A stretch of 64,000 nt of DNA from the NCBI GenBank assembly GCA_937625935.1, contig OW569356.1, positions 496,001 through 560,000 of the forward strand. Direction: 5' to 3'. The DNA is from Tetramitus jugosus (lineage: Eukaryota; Heterolobosea; Eutetramitea; Acrasida; Vahlkampfiidae). Shown here piece after piece: positions 21,747-33,115 of the stretch. The stretch's first letter is position 1, and each line of letters begins with the position of its first letter. The notes below the pieces were generated by a model. That model did no database searches and was not told where the DNA came from. It saw nothing but the letters and a program-made list of their open reading frames with translations. The position numbers were made by a program, and so were the translations under genes.

Positions 21747-22319
21747 ATGTATTCACAACCAACACCTTCTATTAATAGAACAGGCACCAAGCAAACACCA
21801 AAACAAAACAACCAACATCGCACGAATCACTCAGGTATGCAAAGGTGTGCGCGAACCAAGCATTTCTTCTCCATTCTCCCCCACAATAGAATCAGCACCA
21901 ACAACAAGTCCTGCTTTTCCACTCCCATATCCCATCGTATGATGTCATCTTCCACAAGTTCAAAGATACAAGTGAGTCCAGTGGTTCACGACGCAAGGAA
22001 TCAAAGATTTACATGTGATCTGGCGATCCCTTCCTCAAGTGCAGCTGAATCAACAGTCACAAAGGGTCAAGGAATTCTCTCGTATCAAGTGCTTTCCAAG
22101 TCCAATGATCAAGCACCGCTATCTGTAGAGTACGATCACGTTGAAATTCCAGTTGAATTCAAGGGACATGATCTGGGCAAGGTCTTAGCAAATGCTGCAT
22201 TCGGGCATGCAAAGCAAAATAACTGGAGAGTCAAGGTCACTTGTCCCTATTTGGTGCGCAAGTACATTACATTGGATGAAGTCAAGCAAAAGTATGGCCA
22301 GAACATCATGAATGAATAA
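21747..22319 (+). CDS. NATD1/YjdJ-type GNAT acetyltransferase, possibly mitochondrial
   Basis: 190 residues from ATG 21747. The C-terminal 95 or so match the compact Acetyltransf_CG (NATD1/GTLF3, bacterial YjdJ) fold: LSVEYDHVEIP, then the acetyl-CoA loop FKGHDLGKVLANAAFGHAK, then VTCPYLVRKYI. The first 65 residues are basic and Ser/Asn-rich with almost no acidic residues, resembling a mitochondrial presequence, especially from MQRCARTKHFFS. Inner starts at 21837 or 21941 are possible. The substrate of this family is not well defined. Confidence 0.85.
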   Translation: MYSQPTPSINRTGTKQTPKQNNQHRTNHSGMQRCARTKHFFSILPHNRISTNNKSCFSTPISHRMMSSSTSSKIQVSPVVHDARNQRFTCDLAIPSSSAAESTVTKGQGILSYQVLSKSNDQAPLSVEYDHVEIPVEFKGHDLGKVLANAAFGHAKQNNWRVKVTCPYLVRKYITLDEVKQKYGQNIMNE

Positions 22320-22478
22320 ATTAACGAGATTGTTGTCAATTCATTGTAAACAGGCGTTAGGAGAGTCATCTGTCAGGGTGTTTCCTGAAGTTCCATCCGA
22401 ACAGTGTTCCAAGGACCGAACTTCTTAAAAAACGCGAAAAACAAAGAAGAAAAGTTCTGGTCCAAACAAAGGTCAGAA

Positions 22479-23216
22479 ATGCAAGAAGAACAAACCACCA
22501 ATTTGTTGTTTGATTCGTTTGCTAACATCCATGTACAAGTCATTGCACCCGGTCTTGTTTGTATGAAGGGAGCTCTTTCATCAGAGCAACAAATCTGGTT
22601 GGCGTCCTATGCTATGAGTGCTGGCTCAAGAGAAAAGAGTGGGTTTTGGTTGCCACAATCGACCTCTGACACCGAGAAGCCACGAGTTCTGAATAGTGAT
22701 GAATTCCGCGGTCGAATTTACGATGATATTGAGAATTTTCCAGATAGCCCAAAAGTTCAAACTCTGTGTCACTCGTTGGTGAACAGAGCTCGTGAGTGTG
22801 ATAATAGGATGCCACAAATGGATCCTACTCATCTTTTGTTGCTCTACTACGCATCAGCTGATGGTATGGAATGGCATTCAGACAGTGATGTAAACGATGG
22901 AAACAATGATCATCCAATCGTTAGCATTACTATTGGAAATTCAAGTGATTTTGGTTTTAAATTGACAGGTAAACCTGCACAGACAATTCGACTCGATTCA
23001 GGCGATGTTTTGATATGGGGAGGTCCGAATAGAATGTTGTATCACTGTGTGGAGCGAGTATACAAAGGAACGGTGCCTGAATACTTGAAGCATATTGTAC
23101 CTGATGCTCGACTCAACTTTACCTACAGAGATGCACCCAATGTACGAGGAAGAGAGAACGAATTCAAGTATAACCTGGGTGGCTTCAACATCGCAGAATC
23201 GACCAACCCCAATTAG
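22479..23216 (+). CDS. AlkB-like Fe(II)/2-oxoglutarate dioxygenase
   Basis: Start at ATG 22479 gives 245 residues. The iron site is complete: HSD in MEWHSDSD, a distal His in LYHCVERV, and the 2-oxoglutarate-binding Arg region in ARLNFTYRDA. A conserved LLLYYASADGMEWHSD block and GDVLIWGGPNR support an AlkB homologue that oxidatively removes alkyl groups from nucleic acids. It resembles bacterial AlkB and ALKBH1 in motif layout, but the substrate (DNA, tRNA or other) cannot be told. The frame extends upstream to 22404 only with a non-ATG start. Confidence 0.88.
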   Translation: MQEEQTTNLLFDSFANIHVQVIAPGLVCMKGALSSEQQIWLASYAMSAGSREKSGFWLPQSTSDTEKPRVLNSDEFRGRIYDDIENFPDSPKVQTLCHSLVNRARECDNRMPQMDPTHLLLLYYASADGMEWHSDSDVNDGNNDHPIVSITIGNSSDFGFKLTGKPAQTIRLDSGDVLIWGGPNRMLYHCVERVYKGTVPEYLKHIVPDARLNFTYRDAPNVRGRENEFKYNLGGFNIAESTNPN

Positions 23217-23811
23217 ATATGGACCGATCCCCGTACAACGAATGATCGACATCAACTTAAAGCTACATTACACATCGACCACAAACGTCAGCGATCGTGA
23301 CTGCCGGATACCCTAAGCCGCACCATCTGTGAAAAAAAGGGTATCTTTCTCTGTAAACAGGGTGCGGAGTAATGATCTAGACCCCGAAAAAAAAATGTCA
23401 CATGTCGATTCCGTCACGTCATTTGTCTAGCACGAGTTGTCTGCATGTCACGTTTCATACCCACCAATGACCAGCAACATTCTCCCATGTATTAAGCCAC
23501 GAAGAAGAACCAACCCTCAAGGGACACTCTTTTTTTCGCTTTCTTTCTTGATTTTGTCCAAACACCAACAAAAAAAATCTCATCCACCGAAAGCCCCAAA
23601 GCAACAAACTAGTGAAGAAGAGCAACCCTGCAAAATTGAGTTCTGCTGCAAGGTGAATTTCCCCAAGCAAAACAAAACATCATCTTCTTGTTCTTTTCAC
23701 TTTGAACTCTTCGCCGGCAGTCCACAACAACAACACAAAAAAAGCAAACCAACAAACCAACAAACAACAAAAAGCTACGACGACTACTACTACTACTAAC
23801 TAGATATACAT
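23217..23811. other. Intergenic region, 595 bp, with interleaved inverted repeats
   Basis: The left part holds two 7-bp perfect inverted repeats in interleaved order. GATACCC (23307-23313) pairs with GGGTATC (23339-23345), and CCGCACC (23318-23324) pairs with GGTGCGG (23361-23367); CTGT/ACAG extends the second stem. A CGTCACGTCA stretch near 23411-23420 looks like a CRE-type bZIP site. The right part (about 23500-23811) is CAA/ACA-rich and is probably the leader of the ArfGAP gene. No protein gene is supported here. Confidence 0.5.
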
Positions 23812-26328
23812 ATGAGCTCATACTCTTCATCTCCCTATTTCAGTAGTTCATTGACTGCCGATGGTGACCTTCATCTGATGAGTCATAGTCACAATAGCAA
23901 CCATGGTGCACTGTCTGACATGGACTGGCAAGAAGAAACCAAAAATTTGATTGTAAAGCACATTGAGAACAAGCACTGTGCAGATTGTTTGGCCACAGAG
24001 ACCGAATGGGCATCCATCAATCTCGGTATTTTTGTCTGCATCAACTGCTCTGGTGTTCATCGTTCTTTGGGCACACACGTCTCCAAAGTTCGCAGTATTA
24101 CGCTCGATCAAACAGTTTGGAACCGCGAAATTTACAATTTGATGAACAGTCGGGGAAATCACATCTCCAACAGCTATTGGGAGTGTAATGCGCTGCCGTT
24201 TGAGAAACCGTTGGCTCAAGACCCGTATCACTACCGTCAACGATACATTGAGAACAAGTATGCAAACAAAAAATTTGTAGCTTCACCGTCCAATATTAGC
24301 TATAAGCTTGAACGTGATTTTTCAATTGATCTTGTCAATGCGAGAGGCATGATTACAAAGCAGGGTGGCACGAGGAAGAATTGGAGACGAAGATATGCTG
24401 TTCTCAATGGAAACATTCTCAATTATTTTGTAGATGAGCACGACAGTTATCCCAAGGGCTCACTAGAGCTCATGCACGATCACATGATTGTATTTGTAGA
24501 TGAGGATGATGCGCGCATCACGGCTGGCGGCACAGGTCCCAACAGAAAAAATTGTTTTGCCATTGTGACCAAGCAGAGAAATTATTATATTTGTTGTGAG
24601 CAGGAGGAGCAGGCAGCCAAGTGGGTCTATGCTCTGAGAGCAGCAGTGTACTTTACCAATTTGAGAGATGTGCTCAATGATCCTCGAAACTTTTTGAGAG
24701 GCGGTGAGAGCAAGAGTGTGGAAAAGGTTGGTTTTCTCAAGAAGCAAGGCGGCGGTTGGGCCAGTATCAAGAAACGATACTTTAGACTGAAGAATAACAA
24801 GTTGGCGTACTACAAGTCAGAGAAGGAACTGGAGCCAATTGATGAGATTGATCTCAAAGGTGTCAAGATTTCAAACATTTCTCAAAACAGCAAAGACAAG
24901 AAACTGCAGTTCAGTATTATGCTGTCCACCAACACAAGACAATACTTTTTCTATGCAGAGAATGCAGTGGAGCAAAAATCGTGGATTGATGCGCTACAGG
25001 CCGTAGCCAACACTGTGAGTGATCTTCAGTTGGTTCAAGCCAAGAGTTCTGCCATTCATAATTTGATTTTGAATCGTATGATTCATGGCAAGGATCGAAA
25101 GGATGACAAATCCATCATTACGCCACACTCGCCCATGATGTGGAAGACTATTAGTTTCCACCGATGCAAGCCAATGGACTCAACCTTCCTTGCTCGAATA
25201 GAAGAGTGCTATGGAACGAGCATTGGTCACGCCGAAAGAGCTAACGATACATCCACTAGCTCCTCTCGGTCCAACTCTCTTTGCTCTCCTCTCAGTCCAA
25301 TCGACAATTATTCCTCCAGTCCATTGATGTCCAGCTCGCCAGCTCTCACCGAGACAATGAGAGCAAGAAAGGTTAGCTTGCGAATGTCTGTGGAGCACTC
25401 TGCTAACATGAGACCTCAATCGCTCTCGGCATCCAGCCCTGATCTATCGTCTAACATCAGAAACTCTATGCCATCTATCCCTAGTAACGTACTCAAGAAG
25501 CAAACGTTCGTTGGAGGTGAGAATTTTGTTGTTCAAGAAGAGTTCTCCAAGGTGCAACTGTCGAATAAGAATAGGTTGTTGCCAAAGAAGAACAAGGATG
25601 AAGATCCAGTGATCATTATGAGTAGTAGATTGTTGCCACATAGCAAGGAAGAAGACAGCGATGACGACGATTTAGAAGATCTGAATGCTCTCATCTCTGA
25701 TTCTCTAAAGGTTGCCCAGATGGGAACCAATACATCTTCTAGCGAAGACCAATCACCTAAGAAGATTGAGGTGGTTGCAACAGAGGATGAGGAATATGAA
25801 TCTGATGTCGACTTGGACAGCGATAAGCAAGATATGAGAGAGGAGAGCTTGTCTGACGAGGAGGAGATTGAAATTAAGGCCATACCGTTGCGCAAACCAT
25901 ATTCACCAGATAACTCATTGTCAAAAGCAGTGATTGAACAAGTTGATATACAATCCGAAGATGATCAGAGCAATGATTATGAAGAGGAAGAACCTGTGCT
26001 GATACTTAACTCACCTGAACCTGAACCTGAAGAAGAGCCCGAAGAACCTGAAGAAGACAGCTCAGACGACCTCGGAAGTTCCGATGATGAATATGATGAG
26101 GACGATGACGCCGAACCAGAGATTATCATGGGTCAATTCACCACAGAGGACATATCAGCCACCGCGTTTCCCGATATGGATCAGCCAATCGTGAGAAAGG
26201 CCAGCGTACTCATACCTAGTATGAACCTAACATGCAACAAAAAACCGAAGGGTATGACATCTTTCAGAAAGATGCACACATTCATGCAACCAACATTGCA
26301 AGATTGCGGCGTCCCAGTTCTAGACTAG
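23812..26328 (+). CDS. ArfGAP with two PH domains and an acidic tail (ADAP/centaurin-alpha-like)
   Basis: A single exon of 838 residues. The ArfGAP zinc finger (about 45-150) has C-x2-C-x16-C-x2-C (CADC ... CINC) and the arginine finger in GVHRSLGTH. PH1 (about 175-290) starts ARGMITKQGG, and PH2 (about 302-400) starts KVGFLKKQGG and ends with the conserved Trp in KSWIDAL. ArfGAP-PH-PH is the order of ADAP proteins, which bind phosphoinositides and switch off Arf GTPases at membranes. The last 400 residues are not part of that family: a Ser-rich region, then Glu/Asp-rich runs (about 600-790). Confidence 0.92.
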   Translation: MSSYSSSPYFSSSLTADGDLHLMSHSHNSNHGALSDMDWQEETKNLIVKHIENKHCADCLATETEWASINLGIFVCINCSGVHRSLGTHVSKVRSITLDQTVWNREIYNLMNSRGNHISNSYWECNALPFEKPLAQDPYHYRQRYIENKYANKKFVASPSNISYKLERDFSIDLVNARGMITKQGGTRKNWRRRYAVLNGNILNYFVDEHDSYPKGSLELMHDHMIVFVDEDDARITAGGTGPNRKNCFAIVTKQRNYYICCEQEEQAAKWVYALRAAVYFTNLRDVLNDPRNFLRGGESKSVEKVGFLKKQGGGWASIKKRYFRLKNNKLAYYKSEKELEPIDEIDLKGVKISNISQNSKDKKLQFSIMLSTNTRQYFFYAENAVEQKSWIDALQAVANTVSDLQLVQAKSSAIHNLILNRMIHGKDRKDDKSIITPHSPMMWKTISFHRCKPMDSTFLARIEECYGTSIGHAERANDTSTSSSRSNSLCSPLSPIDNYSSSPLMSSSPALTETMRARKVSLRMSVEHSANMRPQSLSASSPDLSSNIRNSMPSIPSNVLKKQTFVGGENFVVQEEFSKVQLSNKNRLLPKKNKDEDPVIIMSSRLLPHSKEEDSDDDDLEDLNALISDSLKVAQMGTNTSSSEDQSPKKIEVVATEDEEYESDVDLDSDKQDMREESLSDEEEIEIKAIPLRKPYSPDNSLSKAVIEQVDIQSEDDQSNDYEEEEPVLILNSPEPEPEEEPEEPEEDSSDDLGSSDDEYDEDDDAEPEIIMGQFTTEDISATAFPDMDQPIVRKASVLIPSMNLTCNKKPKGMTSFRKMHTFMQPTLQDCGVPVLD

Positions 26329-26345
26329 AATAAATCGTTTGTTTA

Positions 26346-27278
26346 TTACTTTGTTGGATTGAATACATCGTAGACAGCAGCAAAGTCACCACTTGCGCCA
26401 GATGAGGTATCTGTCTCTGTTTTCTTGAAGAGTGTCAACAGAGTGTGAATCAATTCAGAGTTTACTCCTTGCTCTTCAGCCAACTCCTCAATGCATTCAA
26501 GGTCCTTCACCATACCGCTGGCAGTAAAATTTGGATCCGCATAGTCTCTGCTAGCCATTCTAGGAGCCTTCGCTTCAATGTACTTGAAATGGAAAGCACT
26601 GTTGCGAACAATGTCCAGGAATTGATCCATATCTAGCTCGTTGCGACTGACCATCGCGAGTGCATTGCCCAACACAGCAGTCAACGATCCAACCATAAAG
26701 TTCATTGTCAACTTCATCTTTGCTGCCTTGTCAACTGTTCCAATATGTCTGACTGTACCCAAAGGCTCCAAAAGCTTATCCTTGACAATGGCATCGGCTT
26801 GTTCCTTTGTGGCGCCTAGAAGGCACTGTAAATTACCGGCCTGAGCAACAGTGTTAGTTCCCAGAACGGGACAGATCAAGAATTGAGCACCTGCTTGTTC
26901 CGAGAGAACCCTGAGTTTTTCATTTTGATCCACACTGATTGTGCTCATTTGGACAATGACCTTGTTGCGAAGGGCTTTGCTGTGATCTGCCTGATCTGAT
27001 GAAGGGAACAAGGTGTTCACAATGGATTCGTAGTCGAACAACATGATCATGACATAGAGATCTGAGGCTTGGATAGCTTCTATAGCAGAAGAGTAGGCCT
27101 TGATAGAGGAGCTGCCCGATCTCTTTTCCAGATCCGTGGCCTTTTGAGTGCTTCGATTCCAAATGTGGAGCTTGAAGCCATGGTTGCTTCCTGCGATTCT
27201 TTCAGCCATTGGGGCACCCATGGTACCAATACCAAGGAACGCAACATTTTTAGTTGGATGGTCTTGTGTTGAGCTCAT
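26346..27278 (-). CDS. Beta-hydroxyacid dehydrogenase (6PGDH-like, HIBADH/GLYR family)
   Basis: Start at 27278 (MSSTQDHPTKN) gives 310 residues, the usual family length. The NAD(P) Rossmann motif is GIGTMGAPMAERI. The substrate-loop region CPVLGTNTVAQAGNL corresponds to the family's DAPVSGG block, and the catalytic Lys lies in AAKMKLTMNF. The C-terminal half is the all-helical 6PGDH-like domain. It should oxidise or reduce a small hydroxyacid such as 3-hydroxyisobutyrate, or reduce succinic semialdehyde or glyoxylate; sequence alone does not decide. It is cytosolic unless a mitochondrial start upstream is used. Confidence 0.9.
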   Translation of the reverse strand: MSSTQDHPTKNVAFLGIGTMGAPMAERIAGSNHGFKLHIWNRSTQKATDLEKRSGSSSIKAYSSAIEAIQASDLYVMIMLFDYESIVNTLFPSSDQADHSKALRNKVIVQMSTISVDQNEKLRVLSEQAGAQFLICPVLGTNTVAQAGNLQCLLGATKEQADAIVKDKLLEPLGTVRHIGTVDKAAKMKLTMNFMVGSLTAVLGNALAMVSRNELDMDQFLDIVRNSAFHFKYIEAKAPRMASRDYADPNFTASGMVKDLECIEELAEEQGVNSELIHTLLTLFKKTETDTSSGASGDFAAVYDVFNPTK

Positions 27279-27582
27279 TTGTTCTTGTTTGGAGTAGTTG
27301 CCTGGCAAGCGATCTCTCCAAAAACACTTCAAAAACAAATCATCTCCACGATAAATACCAACGGATAATTATTGTTTGAATATCCCGATAGTGAGGCGCA
27401 CTCTGACGAAGGCTCGGTAGTGCACTACAGCTCAATGTTGGATTTCATCATCGCTTGATTTCGACCCCTTCCAAATGTTTTGAGCTCTTCCGAAAGCAGT
27501 TTTTAGAGCTCACAGTTTGTTTTGATAACTACAGTCTTCGTCTTTGAGATCACAAAAACGCAGATACTCACTAGACAACAGG
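27279..27582. other. Divergent promoter region, 304 bp
   Basis: It lies between the dehydrogenase (minus) and the adenylyl cyclase (plus). Three copies of GAGCTC or a close variant occur near 27272, 27481 and 27508. No TATA box is clear and no RNA gene is visible. Confidence 0.4.
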
Positions 27583-30500
27583 ATGAATAGCAGCACTGTT
27601 GATTTGTTGAGTTCTAAAAGTTCTTTGATTGGGAAGCGAGGATGTGGAGACACAGAATCACAAACGAACACAGAAGGGAGTGCAACTCTGAGCCATGTGA
27701 TGGATACTAGTAGTTTCATGCATGTAATTCAGAGTTCTCTAGCTTTCTCTTGGTTGATGTCTTTTCGATTGAAACCGAATTGGTTCATCTATAATGGATT
27801 TACAATTTGGCAGCTCCTCCTGGCAATACCTCTGGTACGATCTAAATGTCTTGTTTCCTGCTTTTTATCGGTTCTTCGACTTACCTTTCCATATGAATAG
27901 ACAGTCCCACCAGAGTTGCAATGGGGAAGCCCTTTCCGAGAGGTTTTTACAATTTTCTATGCCTTGAGGAACTTTGGCTTACAATATGCCAATTTGATGA
28001 CCTTTAAGGTTTTGTTGGGGGTTTTCACTGGGATCTATGCGATACTGTTCTTGTTAATGATCACAAGTGTTATGGCTTTTTGGCAAGGGAGAATATTCTT
28101 CCAAAAACTTCGAAAGTTTATTATCTACCCCGCTATTGTATTTACATTCTTCACAATTCCTCTAACATTTGGATTTCAGGTACTCATTGATTGTCACGAT
28201 GGAAATTTAAGAAGATTCCAAAATTTGACTTGCTTTGGGAATGAAATGATGGTGTGGTCGGTGTTGTCCATAGTGTGTCTCGTCGCTCACTTTGGTTTGA
28301 CCATATTAGTTCTGCATAGCATGATAGTGACTGCGGTAGGGCCTCGGGGCTGTTTTTTCTCTATAGAGTCTCAAGCCTTTGTAATGGTATGTACGTTACT
28401 GTTCCTTTCCGTTGGAATATAGAAATATTAACACTATCCACAGTTCGATTTTGGAACAATCTTACTATTCGTATCCATCGAATTTCTTTTTACGAAAGTG
28501 AGTTTCCTCCGACCTTTGGTGTTAATAGTTCAACCAATGATAGCAATAGTTTTTCTTCTCTATCGACTTCCTTACTACCGAAGGTTAGCAAACAGTGTCC
28601 ATTGCGGATTTCTTTTTGCTCGATTGACTGTAAGTACAACATTCTTTGGTTCGTTGTTGAACATTTGGTAACAATGGAACTCGCTTCTATGAAATCAGAT
28701 GAGTATTGTAAGTTTGATTGGACCTGTGGTTAATGATAAGGATAAAAACATACCTGGGATTGTAGCTGGTTCGATTGCTATCGCTTCGTTCATCTTTGGA
28801 TTTGGGTTAGGAGCGGGAATTGTTGAACTGTATGGTCGACTTGTTGTTTGGAAAGCAAGCAAATTTGAACAAAACCTTAAGAATCACGAATTCGATAAGA
28901 TTAACTTGTTCTTTACTGAAATGTATGGTCGACTAGCTCTTGGAATGTCGGATGAAGAAAGACTACGGGCTGAAAAAGTAATGAAGTTATGTGTTCTCAA
29001 CAATATTGAGAGTGCTTCTCTCTATATTGCTATGGCTGTTCATAATGCTTACTTCCACAAAGAAAGTCCTCGCAACTCACAGCAACTTCTTCGGAAAGCC
29101 TATGGATGTAGGCCAAGTCTTCTCGTTCGATTATTGATACTGTACAGAAACAGCGATTTTGAAGAAGAACTCGGCGAGGAGAGAAGTTCCAATGTTAAAG
29201 TGTTTTCTTTACTCGCAAGGGGAAAGAAGAAGCAGAAGGACTACTTCTCCAACATTCGGGCGTTCTGGAAGAACATTTTAGAGAAAAAAATAGATCAAAA
29301 AGCAGTGGAGCGAGCTGCAATTGCACTAACTCGCAATGCAGAAGAGTTGGACAAGTTGTATTCTTCACTCTATGAACAATTTCCAAAGAATCCCAATGTT
29401 CTCAGAAGTTATGCAGAGTTTAAGGAAACGGTTGCCTGGGATAATCAGGCGGCAAATTCTTTTAGGGAGGAGGCTGATAATTTGGAAGCTCAATTCGAGA
29501 GAGCACAGAGAAGGAAGAGATTAACATTTCAGACAAAATCCGAGCTCCCATATTCTGTGCATCAAAACAGAGTAACCCCAGTGGATGATGTTGATCCTTC
29601 GGTTGGTGTTGAGTCTTCAGATGCTGAGGCTCGCAATGAAGATGATGGTTTAATGGATGCCGTAGAAAAGAAAGACAATATCCTTGACATTATACAGGAA
29701 GGAGATAGTATGTCAGATGTGTCTCAACATGTATCACAACTAGAAACAACAAAGAATGCGATCATGACGCCCAAGAGTCAACGTGTTTTGATGGGTGGGA
29801 TTGGCTCTCTTATGTCTTTCCTGAGTATTATCCTCGTGGTCGTGTTATTGATGAACATCTTTGGAATGGATCAACCACAAACAAAGAAAATCATGGATGC
29901 GTGCCAGATGCAAGCAGCTTCGTACGACATTCTCTCTAGCTGGAGGCAAATTCATAAGGAAGGATCATTTCGATCAATTCAGAGAAACGAAACTTCTGAT
30001 CTCATTAACGCTATCAAATCGCGAGTAGTGATACTGTACGACACAGTAATGTCTAACCAAGAGTCAACTGCAGGCCACAATTCTCAACCGAGCAAGAAGC
30101 TACTCTCTTCCACTCTTGTTCCTGTCACTGTTCCTATAGTCCCATCAAATACTACAATAGACCGATATCCTTGGAATTCAACGGTAGCAGACCTAGGTAT
30201 GGACTTTTTTTGAAAAGTTTCATGGACATGGATTTTCGATACTAACTTCGTCAACTTAGTTAAGCAATACTACCGATCAGTAGTGGAAACGCATGAAGAA
30301 AATGTGTTCCAAACAATTAATTCTTTCAATTTTATGTTTGTGTGGTACAACCGTCGAATAGTCGCAGATAAGTTGGAGACGTACTGCTCTCAATATTATA
30401 TCGGTATGTAGACATTAAGAAACAATCTTTTAACTACTTAAATCGCTCCTCAACTGACTGTTGTTGACCAGAGTATCAGGAAAATCGAAAAACTCATACA

Positions 30501-33030
30501 TCTGTGTTGAATTCAATTATTGGAGTGATTGCTGTCTCGTATTCAGTGTATTTTGTACTGATTTTCATTCCCTCTTCTATCCTCTTTTTTATTGAGAGGA
30601 AGCGTATTTTATCTTTGTTTGATTACTTACCTAAGGAGATCGTAGGTCAAGTTTATCACAGCATGATAGATAACACTGTTCAGGAACATGATAGCAAAAT
30701 TGTTGTTTCAAGTCTATCTCTCCCAATAATCAAAGTATTCATCGTGTATGTACAGCACTCGTCTTTACTTATTTTTTTGTTCTTTCTAACTCTTTGTTCG
30801 ATAGTTCTCTGGTAGTACTACTGATAAGTTTAGTGTGTGTAGCAGTTGTGATTGCACATTCAGCTCTGCAGCTGTATGGAGAGTCAGGCACTTCAGAGTT
30901 GATGTCATATTGCGGTAGATTAGGTCGCAATGTGATGGAAGTCGTTCTTATTACGGGGGAAACTATTTTACCAGATCCTCAATTAAAATTTGATGAACAC
31001 CATGGGATAGAGAGAGTAGTTGAACTGCTGGGAGAAACTCGGGAGAACTGGAATTCTCTAGCCTATGGTACTGGGACAAAGATTGGAAGAGGAGTGTTCG
31101 GGTTCACACCTGAAATTAATCAGTACATTAAGAATGATGTTTGTTTATTGGGTGTATTCTCCAGTTCGGATGAAGAAAGATGGTATTGTAAGAGTACAGA
31201 ATCTTTGGTGGAGCGTCTAATCTTCAAGATTGGGGTTCTATCGTACAATTATCATACTCTGAACATAACCGAAAGAATGATAATTTACAAGACAACAATG
31301 AGCATAGCCAACGCCATAAATGATAGATCAGTATGTAAATTTATAGTACTGTAGTACTACAGATAATGATGACTTACTCTTGAATTAGATCAAAATTACC
31401 GAGCCCTTTGCTGCATATTCCGAGGAAGAGTCTGGATTAGGTTTTCAAATCTACTACTTATTCATTGTTTGTATACTACTGATTTTGTTCTTGAGTATCC
31501 CTCTATTGCTATGGATGCATGAAGAAACAAAGGTCAACCATTCGATTAGGAAGATGTTGTATTTCATATCACCGGACTGTATATCTAGTATTCCAGAAAT
31601 CAGCAGTTATGTTTACAATCATACTTTCTCCAGGCGAAAAGAAAAAACAATTGAAGACTCCACAAAAACGAAATCGATCCTGGAAACATCTACGGATGGT
31701 GTTGTTCTTTGCTCAACGAATAGTTACATCATAGAATTAAACAACTCCGCTAAGGTCATGTGGAGCATGTCTGATACTGATGTCGTGGGTACTTCTCTGA
31801 TTCAATGGTTCAAAGAGAAGGAAGAGTTAAGTTTGTTGCTCAAGGAAGTAGTCAAGACAGGAAAGAAAGTATCAAACAAAGAATTTTCTGGAGTAACAAG
31901 GTCAGGTGATTCATTCCCAGTGAAGTTGTCGCTAGGTGTTGGTCGATGGGGTAACACTGTCGTAATTACTATTTTCGTTAGAGATTGCTCTGTCGAATTC
32001 AAACAAAATGCACTGATTCAACAAGAGAAAAAGAACAGTGAAAACTTGCTGTTGAACATTCTTCCAGCTCCTGTTGCCTTGCGGTTGAAGAAGGGAGAAA
32101 CTCAACCCATTTCCGAAACAATCGAAGATGCCACATGTTTTTTTAGTGACATGGTTGGTTTTACAAAGATGAGTAGTACTATGTCTGCTTCTGAACTGGT
32201 TGAGCTCTTGAATGACATTGTGAGCAAGTTTGATGAATTATGTAACTACCATGAGCTAGAAAAAATCAAAACAATAGGTGATGCTTATTGTAAGTACGAT
32301 ACCACTTGTATTCTTATACATCGGTAGGCTAACAAACAGTATTTTAACACATATTAGTTGCTGTGGGTGGATTACATGGATCTGATAGAAATCATCCAGA
32401 GAAGGTGATTCGATTCGGTCTGGATATCATTGCGTCCCTTGCCAAGTATCAAGGAGCCATTCAAATTCGTTGTGGTTGTCACACTGGCCCAATAGTTGCA
32501 GGTGTTATCGGATCGACAAAGTTTGCTTATGATGTTTGGGGTGACACTGTCAACGAAGCTTCAAGGTAAGGAGATTGCTTATTGTTTTTGTCATCTAACT
32601 TATGAGATAATCGACTTACTAATGTTGTGATACTTGCCCCAACAGAATGGAATCCACTGGTGTGCCCATGAAGGTACAATGCAGTCGAGCAACCTATGAA
32701 CGATGTTACGATATCTTTGAGTTTGAAGAGAGACCAGGTGTCTATGTGAAAGGAAAGGGAGAGAAAACTTGCTACATTGTATTGAGAGCGAAGGAAGATG
32801 TTAGTTTAGAAAAAGTGAAACCCAAGAAAAGCCCAGCAGACCTTTCTGCATTTTCCCAAACAGAGAAACGATCTTCCTTGTTGCCTCCTATCCCATCTTC
32901 ACTGGAAGAGTCACCATCACTGACCCTCACCAAAGATGCCCTCAAACAACACGAAAGTTTACTAGCATCTGAGCCCACCGCTCTACTCATTGATGACTTG
33001 GTAGATGAACAAACTCCTAATTCAAGTTAG
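27583..33030 (+). CDS. Polytopic adenylyl cyclase with TmcB-like helical region and PAS domain
   Basis: Ten exons, all joins in phase: 27583-27834, 27901-28386, 28444-28629, 28699-30196, 30260-30403, 30472-30745, 30805-31330, 31389-32289, 32358-32565, 32646-33030; about 1619 residues. Exons 1-4 hold about seven or eight membrane segments, then a TPR-like region resembling Dictyostelium TmcB/TmcC (for example [18 protein letters not shown]). About four more membrane segments follow in exons 4-8. A PAS domain (31680-32010) precedes a class III cyclase: metal Asp in FFSDMVGFT and IGDAY, and VNEASR for the transition state. Lys in KIKTIGD and Asp in FAYDVWGD are the adenine-type specificity residues, so I predict cAMP rather than cGMP synthesis. 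The nine introns are 57-80 nt. Confidence 0.9.
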
Positions 33031-33115
33031 AAGCACTCGCCTAGTCCAGCATCCTTCACGGAATTTCCGCAAAAGGTTCAAATTACGAGTGGAGGAGTTT
33101 TTTGGTCTTGCAGCC

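Noticed and set aside
23307..23367. HDV-like self-cleaving ribozyme
   Set aside because: The a-b-a'-b' order and a 7-bp first stem recall P1/P2 of that fold, but I find no P3 hairpin, P1.1 GC pairs, P4 stem or catalytic C in the right place.
28389..28733. Frame of 114 codons across cyclase introns
   Set aside because: It reads a different frame from the membrane-segment exons at 28444-28629; the exon model gives hydrophobic helices and phase-consistent joins.
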